Origin: Marinospirillum alkalitolerans
GTDB lineage: Bacteria > Pseudomonadota > Gammaproteobacteria > Pseudomonadales > Halomonadaceae
DNA length: 64,000 nt
Direction of reading: 5' to 3'
Assembly (NCBI RefSeq): GCF_045055655.1
Contig: NZ_JBANFI010000004.1
Location: forward strand, 62,001-126,000
Shown here: piece after piece, positions 17,935 through 25,249 of the stretch
How the letters are laid out: each line of letters begins with the position of its first letter
How positions within the stretch are numbered: position 1 is the first letter of the stretch
Notes under the pieces: model-generated
What the model was told of the DNA's origin: nothing
Database searches by the model: none
Seen by the model: only the letters and a program-made list of their open reading frames with translations
Translations under genes and position numbers: made by a program

Positions 17935-17950
17935 AACCACCTCAATCAAG

Positions 17951-17976
17951 AAAAACGCCGCCCATAAGGAGCGGCG
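17951..17976 (-). terminator. Terminator after cytochrome c'-like gene
   Basis: Read on the minus strand, CGCCGC (17976-17971) pairs with GCGGCG (17961-17956) around a 9-nt loop, followed by TTTTT. It isolates gor from the upstream genes. Confidence 0.8.
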
Positions 17977-18005
17977 CTGGAGAAAAAATCGGGGAAAAGC
18001 GCCAA

Positions 18006-18515
18006 TTAGCGCCGATAACGAAAGGGATCATGGCAGCGTCGGCAGCTTTGTGCAGTGCGATCAATGCGATGTCCGGCATCCGTCAATCGTGCTTGACGTA
18101 ATAAAGCTTGAATCTCTTCAAGGTTATCCAAAAACTCATCCATTAAAAAATCATAGCGTGCCTTGCGTGACCAGATTTCAGGACGTGCTCGACTAAAAGG
18201 AATAACCTGACGCGGTGTTTCTGCTTCAAACAAGCCAGGTAACTGATAAGCCAGTTGAACGAGCTGATCAGCATAGACCAGTGCCCCCTGATGATCTTGG
18301 CTGCGCTGGTTCACAACCTTAAAACGCAGTGCGCGAAAGAGCTGATCGATTTCATCAAAAGCATCAATGCGCTGTTGCACTTCAGCAGCCAGCACAGCAC
18401 GCTCATCAGCCCTTGCTTGGGTGAAGCCCCAGAAGAGCACAGCGGCCAGAAGCAGCATCCAAGATGGCCAGGCCGAGTTTCCTATCGCAGTCTCTTGCCC
18501 CTGCCTTGCCATCAT
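18006..18515 (-). CDS. Cytochrome c'-family protein with C-terminal CXXCH
   Basis: 169 residues: an N-terminal hydrophobic segment (WPSWMLLLAAVLFWGFTQARA) acts as signal peptide or anchor, then a helical region rich in Arg/Gln and the single haem motif CRRCHDPFRYRR at the extreme C-terminus, the cytochrome c'/c556 arrangement. Function unknown beyond periplasmic haem binding. The ATG at 18515 overlaps the TGA stop of the HD-GYP gene (TGATG) and has a GGAGGGT Shine-Dalgarno, so the two are translationally coupled. An upstream start at 18545 is possible but would lack a ribosome site. Confidence 0.8.
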   Translation of the reverse strand: MMARQGQETAIGNSAWPSWMLLLAAVLFWGFTQARADERAVLAAEVQQRIDAFDEIDQLFRALRFKVVNQRSQDHQGALVYADQLVQLAYQLPGLFEAETPRQVIPFSRARPEIWSRKARYDFLMDEFLDNLEEIQALLRQARLTDAGHRIDRTAQSCRRCHDPFRYRR

Positions 18516-19699
18516 CAGCTGACCCTCCGTAGCTTGATCCCCCACAAGAGAGTAGGATTAAAGCGCGGCCAGTCCTGCGGATTTAAATGCCCAATGATAT
18601 TGTATTGATACTCGCTGGTTTTTCTTTGCTGTAAGCGCATAAATAGCTCTCCTCGCTCGTCCATCACACTGGTGACCACGGGGGCTTTTTGATCGCTGGT
18701 ACGCCTGATCACGATGCCTTGCTCACCATTGCGTAGCCGCACACCCGCACCGGGGGGATACAAGCCCAGCTCATTCAAAAACACCATACTCAGCTTGGGA
18801 TCAAACTGCTGTCCACGCTCAAGGAAGATGGAGCGCAGGCTTTGCTGGGCGCTCATTCCAGGACGGTGTGGCCGGCCGCTGACTAAAGCTGAGTACACAT
18901 CGCCCAAGGCAACAATTCTGGCCTCTGGGCGAATCTGGTTGCCTTTCAAACCCTTGGGGTAACCAGTGCCGTTATTTTTTTCATGGTGTTGAAACACCAC
19001 CTGAAGCCATAAGGGATCTTTCACTCCAGCCGCAGAAAGTAGCTTCACGCCTTCTAAGGGATGCTGGTGTACCAATTCCCACTGACGTGGTGTCAGCGGC
19101 TCACGCTGTGCATGCAAGCGCATTTGGTAGGCATTCATGCCCACATTTTGCGTTAAGGCACCGGCCAGCATAGAAAGCTGAATATTTTGCGGCACTTGGA
19201 GCTTTTTCGCGATCAAAGCCGCCATGATCGTGACATGCAAGGGATGCTGAATAATATAAGGATGCTCGCGATTCAGATGCACGGCACCCAGCACAGCATC
19301 AGCATCCAGTTTGACTAATCCCTGAATGCTGGTCGCCAGATCATAGATCTTACGTTCGACTTCGCCAGGTTTGACGCACTGGCGCTCAATCCGTTCAAAA
19401 ATAGCCTGGAGCTGATAGCCTAACTCGTCTAGCTCAGCAAAAGGATTGACATCTTCCTGAAAGCGAACTGGCTGCGGCTGGTCAGCAGGTGGCGCTTCTT
19501 CGCCCGGCGTGGTCACTGTGGCCGGATCTCTTTCTCGATGCCCTTGACTGAGCAGATTGTCTAGCTTGCGCGGATTATCCACCAGCGCGCCTTCTTTCAT
19601 CATCAGCTGTCCAGAAGCGGTAAAGACCGTCCAAGGGAGCTTCATGCCCAGCTCGATTTCGCCTTCTTCAAGCGGAAAAAGTGCTTGCTGCTTACTCAT
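18515..19699 (-). CDS. HD-GYP domain protein with degenerate HD motif
   Basis: 394 residues. The C-terminal part (about 150-300) aligns with HD-GYP c-di-GMP phosphodiesterases: HPLHVTIMAALIAKKL, HQHPLEGVKLL, HHEKNNGTGYPKGL and GDVYSALVSGRPHRPG. At the position of the metal-binding HD (normally HDIGK) the sequence is TQNVGMN (Thr183-Gln184), so catalysis is doubtful and it may act as a c-di-GMP sensor or structural partner. An N-terminal domain (1-60) precedes a charged linker. It is followed by a translationally coupled cytochrome c'-like gene and preceded by a small membrane protein gene 13 bp upstream. Confidence 0.85.
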   Translation of the reverse strand: MSKQQALFPLEEGEIELGMKLPWTVFTASGQLMMKEGALVDNPRKLDNLLSQGHRERDPATVTTPGEEAPPADQPQPVRFQEDVNPFAELDELGYQLQAIFERIERQCVKPGEVERKIYDLATSIQGLVKLDADAVLGAVHLNREHPYIIQHPLHVTIMAALIAKKLQVPQNIQLSMLAGALTQNVGMNAYQMRLHAQREPLTPRQWELVHQHPLEGVKLLSAAGVKDPLWLQVVFQHHEKNNGTGYPKGLKGNQIRPEARIVALGDVYSALVSGRPHRPGMSAQQSLRSIFLERGQQFDPKLSMVFLNELGLYPPGAGVRLRNGEQGIVIRRTSDQKAPVVTSVMDERGELFMRLQQRKTSEYQYNIIGHLNPQDWPRFNPTLLWGIKLRRVS

Positions 19700-19712
19700 T
19701 CACGGCCCTCTT

Positions 19713-20057
19713 TTATTCTGCTTGATGGCTCTCACGCGATGGCTGGCGTTGCGCTTCCTGCCAAGCTTCTAAACTTGGATAGCCCGCCTCGAAAGCGCGC
19801 TGCTCTAAGATCTCGCCATGGCGACCAATAAAAGCAAACAAGGCGATCACCAATAGGCAGAGGGTGACGCCAACATGCAGTAATGGCATGGGTGGCAGAT
19901 TAAGGCGCTGCATCATGGCCTGACGACTGGGTGGCCACCACAAAAAGCCCACCAAAGCCAGCATCAAGCCTGTCAGCAGATAAAAACCCGTGAGCCAAAA
20001 GCCAACCAAAATCAAACTACAACCCAAAAACCAGCCTAAACCATCTGTCCACTTCAT
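19713..20057 (-). CDS. Small membrane protein of unknown function
   Basis: 114 residues, no family recognised. Three hydrophobic segments (about residues 7-23, 25-42 and 59-77) are followed by a hydrophilic C-terminal tail (RHGEILEQRAFEAGYPSLEAWQEAQRQ). It is the first gene of a leftward unit with the HD-GYP and cytochrome c'-like genes, with 13 bp to the next start. The order suggests an inner-membrane accessory of that unit; this is positional inference only. Confidence 0.65.
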   Translation of the reverse strand: MKWTDGLGWFLGCSLILVGFWLTGFYLLTGLMLALVGFLWWPPSRQAMMQRLNLPPMPLLHVGVTLCLLVIALFAFIGRHGEILEQRAFEAGYPSLEAWQEAQRQPSRESHQAE

Positions 20058-20160
20058 TGTTTTGATTCCAGCTCCAGCAAGTAAGGTTGAAGAGTGCTAG
20101 ACTCTTTCGGTGACACGGCATCAGTGCCGCTTTTTTCAGTCTACCAGAGAAGGAGCCTAA

Positions 20161-21009
20161 GTGAACCTGATCTCCGCCTTCACGGCATCCCATCCTTTTA
20201 GTGAAGAACAAGTTTTAGCCCGTCATCAAAAAGCTTTAGAGCTGGCCCGCTTAGCCGGTGAGCAGCTAATCGCGGCTCGTGCCAGTGGCCAATTCTCGAC
20301 TGAGTTTAAAGACCATCACGAACTGGTGACCAGCTGCGATCAACAGGTTGATGCTTTCTTGACCCAGGCCTTGCAAGCCGCCTTTCCTGAAGATGTCATT
20401 TTAAGCGAAGAATTGGCACCCGATACACAAGCGGCTGAAGCGGCTGAGGCCTTGTGGATTCTGGACCCGATTGATGGCACGGTGAATTTTGCGCATGGAC
20501 AGGTACATGTGGCGGTATCAATCGGTTTTTATCATCGAGGCCAACCCCTGATCGGCGTGGTGCATGCGCCCTTTTTGCAAGAGACCTACACCGCCATACG
20601 CGGCCAGGGTGCCTTTTTAAATGGTGAACCTATCGCTGTTTCTGGGCTCAGCCATTTTCGCAACGCCTTGATTGCAACAGGTTTCCCCTATGAAAAATCG
20701 CAACTTTCTCATTTAATCAACCGCTTGGCTTATCTCCTTCCTGAATGTCAGGATATCCGTCGCTGCGGCTCTGCTGCGCTGGATCTTTGCCATGTTGCCC
20801 AAGGACGCTTGGATGGCTATTACGAGAGCCTGAGTTTATGGGATTTTGCGGCGGCGATCTTGATTGCCGAAGAAGCGGGAGCCAAGCTGGCTCACCTTTA
20901 TCCTGATCCACATCGCAGTTTTTACCTGGATACACGTGATTGGGTGGTCAGCACACCGGATATTCATCAGGATTTAATCGAACTCTTACTTGAGGCAGAT
21001 GCGCCTTAA
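20161..21009 (+). CDS. Inositol monophosphatase family phosphatase
   Basis: Mg2+-dependent phosphatase of the IMPase/CysQ/SuhB superfamily, 282 residues. Metal-binding motifs are all present: SEELAPD (first Glu), WILDPIDGTVNFAHG (the DPIDGT signature) and LWDFAAAILIAEEAGA (the WDxAA motif). Substrate may be inositol phosphate, histidinol phosphate, PAP or another sugar phosphate; it cannot be assigned from sequence. The start is GTG at 20161 with AAGGAG six bases upstream. Single gene on the plus strand. Confidence 0.87.
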   Translation: MNLISAFTASHPFSEEQVLARHQKALELARLAGEQLIAARASGQFSTEFKDHHELVTSCDQQVDAFLTQALQAAFPEDVILSEELAPDTQAAEAAEALWILDPIDGTVNFAHGQVHVAVSIGFYHRGQPLIGVVHAPFLQETYTAIRGQGAFLNGEPIAVSGLSHFRNALIATGFPYEKSQLSHLINRLAYLLPECQDIRRCGSAALDLCHVAQGRLDGYYESLSLWDFAAAILIAEEAGAKLAHLYPDPHRSFYLDTRDWVVSTPDIHQDLIELLLEADAP

Positions 21010-21054
21010 CCCCTATTCATTCAAGGCGTCTCACCATTAAAGGCGCGCCCCCAT

Positions 21055-21079
21055 AAAAAGTGCCCAGTCCAAGGGCACT
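21055..21079 (-). terminator. Terminator of GDPD gene
   Basis: Minus-strand stem AGTGCCC/GGGCACT (7 bp, 7-nt loop) followed by TTTTTATGG; about 80 bp after the stop of the gene at 21162. Confidence 0.8.
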
Positions 21080-21161
21080 CTAGCATCAGGTACACCTGCT
21101 CATTATCGCTGTATCAGCGCCATCCTTTAGCCGCTAGCACGCTCAATACATCCTCGGTATT

Positions 21162-21911
21162 TTAACCACCAAAAGCCTGCAAGCGCAGGCTGCGCCATTC
21201 AGGAGCGTCTAAAAAAAGCTGCGGCGCGTCGGTGAAAATGCCCTGCACCCCCCATTTTCTGAGCTTTAACCCTTGCTCAAGTGAGTTAACGGTATAACAG
21301 TAGACTTCCAAACCAAGTTGCTTGATCTGCGCGACCTGCTCAGCTTGGAGTGGCTCGGCATCCAAATGAATCGCACGAGCGGCCACCTGATCCACTTGAT
21401 CGCGCCAGTTTTTTGGCAAGGCTTCAAAAAGACAGCTACGCGGTACAGCAGGACAAAGACGGCGCGCCACGACCAGCGCTTCTGGATCAAAGCTGGAAAT
21501 CACCAACGACAGCTCGGGTCGATCACGCATCATCGGCCAACAAACCTCAAGTGTTTTGGCGCCCCGTTGCACCCCGTCACTCTTCAACTCAAGATTTAAC
21601 CCTAGCCCCAATTCAATGCATAAATTGAGCGCTTGAGCCAAGCTGGCCAAAGGCTGGGCTGGCTGAGCACCATGGATCACCTGCATCTGCTCTAGCTGCT
21701 GAGCATCATAATCCCCCACCCGCCCAGTCTGCCCCGTCAATGGAGCCAGCTGATCGTCATGGAATAAAAAAGGAACGCCATCACGCGATAACTGCACATC
21801 CAGCTCAACCCAGCGGCCACCCAACTCCGCAACGCGACGGATTGATGCGAGGGTATTCTCTGCAACCAAGGCGCGTGCGCCGCGATGCCCAATAACACTT
21901 GACATTAACAT
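21162..21911 (-). CDS. Glycerophosphodiester phosphodiesterase
   Basis: Cytoplasmic GDPD/UgpQ-like enzyme hydrolysing deacylated phospholipids to glycerol 3-phosphate and an alcohol. 249 residues, no signal peptide. Catalytic motifs VIGHRGARALVAENTLASI (His, Arg, Glu-Asn), WVELDVQLSRDGVPFLFHDD (metal Glu/Asp and catalytic His) and LNLELKSDG are intact, and the TIM-barrel end YCYTVNSLEQGLKLRKWGVQGIFTDAP is typical. Start ATG 21911 has AAGGG at 9 bp. The MITE-like repeat copy 2 lies immediately upstream. Confidence 0.92.
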   Translation of the reverse strand: MLMSSVIGHRGARALVAENTLASIRRVAELGGRWVELDVQLSRDGVPFLFHDDQLAPLTGQTGRVGDYDAQQLEQMQVIHGAQPAQPLASLAQALNLCIELGLGLNLELKSDGVQRGAKTLEVCWPMMRDRPELSLVISSFDPEALVVARRLCPAVPRSCLFEALPKNWRDQVDQVAARAIHLDAEPLQAEQVAQIKQLGLEVYCYTVNSLEQGLKLRKWGVQGIFTDAPQLFLDAPEWRSLRLQAFGG

Positions 21912-21935
21912 GGTGAATTGCCCTTAATCTCTGCT

Positions 21936-22080
21936 TAGGAAACCTCTGATGAACTCTTGCGCTTGCTTATGCGGCGTTGAAATTGGCCCCAAAACGCTTA
22001 TTTACTCGCTGTAAACTCCGCCTTTTCGTTCAATTTCGCCTGACCTAGCCTGCGCTGATGACGTTGATCAGAGACTCCTT
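21936..22080 (-). repeat. MITE-like element, copy 2 (inverted relative to copy 1)
   Basis: 145 bp whose reverse complement matches 11121-11265 over its whole length, with scattered substitutions and terminal repeats AGGAAACCTCTGATGAA and, reading inwards from the other end, AAGGAGTCTCTGATCAA. It occupies the gap between the GDPD gene and alr, ending 49 bp before the alr start codon, so promoter signals for alr may lie in it. Confidence 0.75.
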
Positions 22081-22129
22081 GGTTTGTGATGACAGGTTCA
22101 CTCTCGAATATTTTGGAGATCCCCTCTGT

Positions 22130-23230
22130 ATGACTCGCCCACTGGTGGCAGACATCAATCTGCACGCTTTGCGTCATAATTTTGCGCTGATTCAAGCACT
22201 CAACCCATCGGGTTCGACTCTCGCCGTTTTAAAAGCCGATGCTTACGGCCATGGTGCGCTCCCTGCGGCTCAAGCATTGGCTGATCTCGCGCCAGCTTTT
22301 GCGGTAGCGAGTTTAGAGGAAGCCCAAGCCTTACGCCAGCAAGGGATCACCCACCCTATCTTGCTTTTGGAAGGTTTTTTCAGCGCTGACGAGCTGCCGA
22401 TCATTGCAGAACAAGGTTACTGGTTGATGATCCACAGTCAGTGGCAAGTCGAGGCGTTGACGGCTTACCAAGCCCAAATCCAGCAGCCCACCGCCTGGAC
22501 ACTCTGGATTAAAGTCGACAGTGGTATGCATCGACTTGGCTTTGCACCTCAACACCTCCCCAGCATCCTCGCCAAGCTTGAAAAGCTTGCGCCCCAATCC
22601 ATGCTCCTCGCAAGCCATTGCGCCCGCGCTGATGAACTTGATCATCCACTTACCCAGCAGCAAATCAGCTGCATGCAAGAGCTAGCACACCAAACTGGGT
22701 TGCCCGTCAGCCTAGCCAATTCAGCTGCCAGCCTGGCCTGGCCCGCAGCGCGCTTTACCTGGCAACGCCCGGGCATCGCCCTCTATGGTATGAGTCCTTT
22801 TACAGGCCCACAGCCTGAAGCCGATCAACTCCAGCCAGTGATGACTCTACGCAGCGCCTTAATTGCGATTCAAGACTACCCTGCTGGCAGTCAGATCGGC
22901 TATGGCGGACGTGGAGTCCTGCCTGAAGGCGGGCGCGTCGGTGTTGTGGCCTGCGGTTATGGTGATGGTTATCCACGCCAAGCCGTTGAAGGCACGCCAG
23001 TTCTGGTGAATGGGCAACGCTGCCCACTGATTGGGCGGGTATCAATGGATATGCTGATGGTCAACCTGAGCCATCTTCCGCAAGCTCAGGTGGGTGATCA
23101 AGTTGAGCTCTGGGGAGCCCGTCTTCCAGCGCAAGAGGTCGCCCGCTATTGCGATACCATCAGCTATACCCTGCTGACCGGCTTGCTACCACGCGTCCCA
23201 CGGCGCTACCTCAATCCAGCCCAAGCCTGA
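22130..23230 (+). CDS. alr: Alanine racemase
   Basis: PLP enzyme making D-alanine for peptidoglycan. 366 residues. Schiff-base Lys35 in AVLKADAYGHG, the substrate/PLP segment RPGIALYGMSP, the catalytic Tyr region GSQIGYGGRGV and RVSMDMLMVNLS are all recognisable. An upstream in-frame ATG (22058) lies inside the MITE-like repeat and lacks the family N-terminus; ATG 22130 has GGAG at good spacing and begins MTRPLVADINLHALRHN, as expected. The next gene, glxR-like, starts 29 bp downstream in the same direction. Confidence 0.95.
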   Translation: MTRPLVADINLHALRHNFALIQALNPSGSTLAVLKADAYGHGALPAAQALADLAPAFAVASLEEAQALRQQGITHPILLLEGFFSADELPIIAEQGYWLMIHSQWQVEALTAYQAQIQQPTAWTLWIKVDSGMHRLGFAPQHLPSILAKLEKLAPQSMLLASHCARADELDHPLTQQQISCMQELAHQTGLPVSLANSAASLAWPAARFTWQRPGIALYGMSPFTGPQPEADQLQPVMTLRSALIAIQDYPAGSQIGYGGRGVLPEGGRVGVVACGYGDGYPRQAVEGTPVLVNGQRCPLIGRVSMDMLMVNLSHLPQAQVGDQVELWGARLPAQEVARYCDTISYTLLTGLLPRVPRRYLNPAQA

Positions 23231-23259
23231 GTGAGCCAGCCAAAAAAGGAAAGAATAAG

Positions 23260-24207
23260 ATGTTGAAGAATATCGGTTTTATTGGCCTTGGCTTGATGGG
23301 ACGCCCTCTCTGCCAGCGTTTGCTGGAAGCTGGTTTTAACCTGTCTGTATGGAATCGTACATCGAGCAAAGCGCAAGCACTCGTCGATCAAGGCGCACAG
23401 CTCTTGACCTCGCCCCAGCAGCTGATTCAGGTTTGCGAGGTGCTCTGCTTGTGCCTGACAGACACGCAAGTGGTTGAAGAGGTACTTCTAGAAGGCCCAC
23501 AACCATTGATCGCACAACTCCAGCCAGGGCAGATCATCCTTGATTTCTCTAGTATTGCTCCGGCAGCGACGCGCAACCTGGCTGCATTGGCAGCGCAACA
23601 AGGCGCACAATGGATCGATGCGCCAGTCTCAGGCGGTGTGCAAGGAGCAGAACAAGGCCAGCTGGCGATCATGTGCGGCGGTGAAGCCAGCACACTCGAG
23701 AAGATTCGCCCGCTACTGGCTCCGCTGGCTCGCCAGATCACCCATCTGGGTCCCGCCGGCAGCGGCCAAATCGCTAAGGTCTGTAATCAGATGCTGGTGA
23801 CCTGCCAAGCGGCCGCCATTGCGGAGGTCATGGCATTGGCGCAACAAGCCGGTATCGATGCGGCGCTGCTGCCCGTTGCTTTTCGCGGTGGTTTTGCCGA
23901 TTCACTGCCGCTACAGCTTCTCGCGCCACGCATGGCTGCTCAAGATTTTAGTCAGCCAAAATGGACTCTCGCCACACTGCTTAAGGATCTCAACCTGAGT
24001 GCCGATTGCGCACAGCAGCTTGGCCAAGCGACACCGATGAGCCGTCAAGCAGCCGAGCTCATTCGCTTGCAAGGCCTGCAATCCGGACTTCAGGTGGACC
24101 CAGCGCAGCTGGTCGAGCTGTTCCAACCAGCGCCAGCGCCCACACACCGGGGTGATCCCCTACTTAATTCAACCTTAGGCGTGCACAATCAGGGTAAAAA
24201 ATCATGA
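23260..24207 (+). CDS. glxR: 2-hydroxy-3-oxopropionate (tartronate semialdehyde) reductase family
   Basis: NAD(P)-dependent beta-hydroxyacid dehydrogenase, 315 residues. Rossmann motif NIGFIGLGLMGRPLCQRLL at the N-terminus, the family substrate motif DAPVSGGVQGAEQGQLAIMCGG, and the catalytic Lys in GSGQIAKVCNQML. The next gene is hydroxypyruvate isomerase-like and overlaps by ATGA, so the pair probably serves glyoxylate/tartronate semialdehyde metabolism to glycerate; glyoxylate carboligase is not in the window. 3-hydroxyisobutyrate dehydrogenase is an alternative reading. Start 23260 is chosen for its AAAGGA site; a longer frame overlaps alr. Confidence 0.85.
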   Translation: MLKNIGFIGLGLMGRPLCQRLLEAGFNLSVWNRTSSKAQALVDQGAQLLTSPQQLIQVCEVLCLCLTDTQVVEEVLLEGPQPLIAQLQPGQIILDFSSIAPAATRNLAALAAQQGAQWIDAPVSGGVQGAEQGQLAIMCGGEASTLEKIRPLLAPLARQITHLGPAGSGQIAKVCNQMLVTCQAAAIAEVMALAQQAGIDAALLPVAFRGGFADSLPLQLLAPRMAAQDFSQPKWTLATLLKDLNLSADCAQQLGQATPMSRQAAELIRLQGLQSGLQVDPAQLVELFQPAPAPTHRGDPLLNSTLGVHNQGKKS

Positions 24208-24983
24208 AACTGGCCGCCAATCTCACACTCCTCTTTCAAGAACAGCCTTTAGAAGATCGGGCTTTGTATGCCGCAGAGGCCGGGTTTGAAGGTGTTGAGG
24301 TGCAATTCCCCTATTCGATTCCACCTAGAATTTGGGCGCAGCGCTTACAAGCAGCAAAGCTTCCTCTTGTGCTGATGAACTTGCCAGCTGGTGATTTGAT
24401 GGAAGGCGGGCTGGGCCTGGCTTGCCAAAAAGATCGCCAATCCGCTTTTTATCAGGCTGTCGATCAAGCTCTAGAGTACATTCATGCTCTTCAACCCAAG
24501 GTGGTCAACCTGCTTGCAGGACGCCATCAAGCGGGACAAGATCCACAAGACTGCCTTGCTCAGCTCGAAGACAATCTGCATTGGGTGCTTGAGCGCTTAC
24601 CAGCAGACACACTGCTGACGTGCGAGCCGCTGAATAGCTTCGATCAACCCAGATATTTATTGGCCACCTACGCGCAGTGGAAGCAGCTGGCCGAGCGGGT
24701 TCAACACCCTGCTTTTCGCTACCAGTTAGACCTTTATCATGCTGCGCGCATGGGTGAGCATCTTGCAGATTTAATCGCCCTCGCTCAGCAGGATATTGGT
24801 CATATCCAGTTTGCCGATGTACCAGGACGCGGCCAACCTGGAACAGGTCAGCTGGATTTCGTGCCACTTTGGAAGCAACTCCAAGCTCAGGGCTATGCAG
24901 GCTGGATCAGTGCAGAATATCAACCACAAGGAGAACAGCATTTAGCTTGGCAGGCTGATTTTTTCAGCTCTAGCCGACAATGA
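24204..24983 (+). CDS. hyi: Hydroxypyruvate isomerase family protein
   Basis: TIM-barrel sugar isomerase of 259 residues beginning MKLAANLTLLFQEQPLEDRALYAAEAGFEGVEVQFPY, the usual Hyi/IolE-like N-terminus. Metal-ligand acids appear in LLTCEPLN (Glu), YQLDLYHAARMGE (Asp), HIQFADVPGRGQPGTGQLDF (His/Asp) and ISAEYQP (Glu). Interconverts hydroxypyruvate and tartronate semialdehyde, which fits the preceding reductase. The start codon overlaps the stop of that gene (ATGA), so translation is coupled. Confidence 0.87.
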   Translation: MKLAANLTLLFQEQPLEDRALYAAEAGFEGVEVQFPYSIPPRIWAQRLQAAKLPLVLMNLPAGDLMEGGLGLACQKDRQSAFYQAVDQALEYIHALQPKVVNLLAGRHQAGQDPQDCLAQLEDNLHWVLERLPADTLLTCEPLNSFDQPRYLLATYAQWKQLAERVQHPAFRYQLDLYHAARMGEHLADLIALAQQDIGHIQFADVPGRGQPGTGQLDFVPLWKQLQAQGYAGWISAEYQPQGEQHLAWQADFFSSSRQ

Positions 24984-25141
24984 AATGTACGCAATCTATT
25001 ACAAAACCTGTCGTCATTGTCATCTAGCGGCCCCTCTCGCCTCAGCGTAATATCCTTACTGAGGCTAGGGAAAGGATACTCTACTCAACAGGCTAGAATC
25101 TCAGTGGCCATTCAGTGATCTGAGAAGGCTGCTCGCAGTCT

Positions 25142-25172
25142 ACACCCCGCTCCGGCGGGGTGTTTCGTTTTT
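25142..25172 (+). terminator. Rho-independent terminator interrupted by integration
   Basis: Stem ACACCCCG (25142-25149) with CGGGGTGT (25156-25163) followed by TTCGTTTTT. The right half from base 25150 is the left direct repeat of the adjacent integrated element. Confidence 0.85.
25150..25170 (+). repeat. attL of 6.1-kb element
   Basis: 21-bp direct repeat, starting CTCCGGCGGGGTGTTTCG, shared exactly with 31277-31297. It is the right arm and T-tract of the terminator downstream of hyi, so integration regenerates a working terminator. Confidence 0.85.
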
Positions 25173-25249
25173 AAGCAATTGATCTATATAGATTTTTTGT
25201 GTTGCGCTTGGGTGTCACCTCAGGGTGTCACCCTGAGGCAAGCGACACA

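Larger units (their letters stand above)
25040..25172 (+). ncRNA. Possible small RNA or mRNA 3' structured region
   Basis: The 215 bp after hyi hold no gene but three stem-loops in a row: CCTCAG/CTGAGG (25040-25064), CTCAG/CTGAG (about 25100-25124) and a terminator hairpin ending at 25172. That could be an sRNA or simply a structured 3' UTR. No good promoter was found and no known sRNA family is recognised. Confidence 0.25.

Noticed and set aside
22058..22129. Longer N-terminus of Alr
   Set aside because: The extra codons lie in and just after the MITE-like repeat; the conserved start and GGAG site are at 22130.
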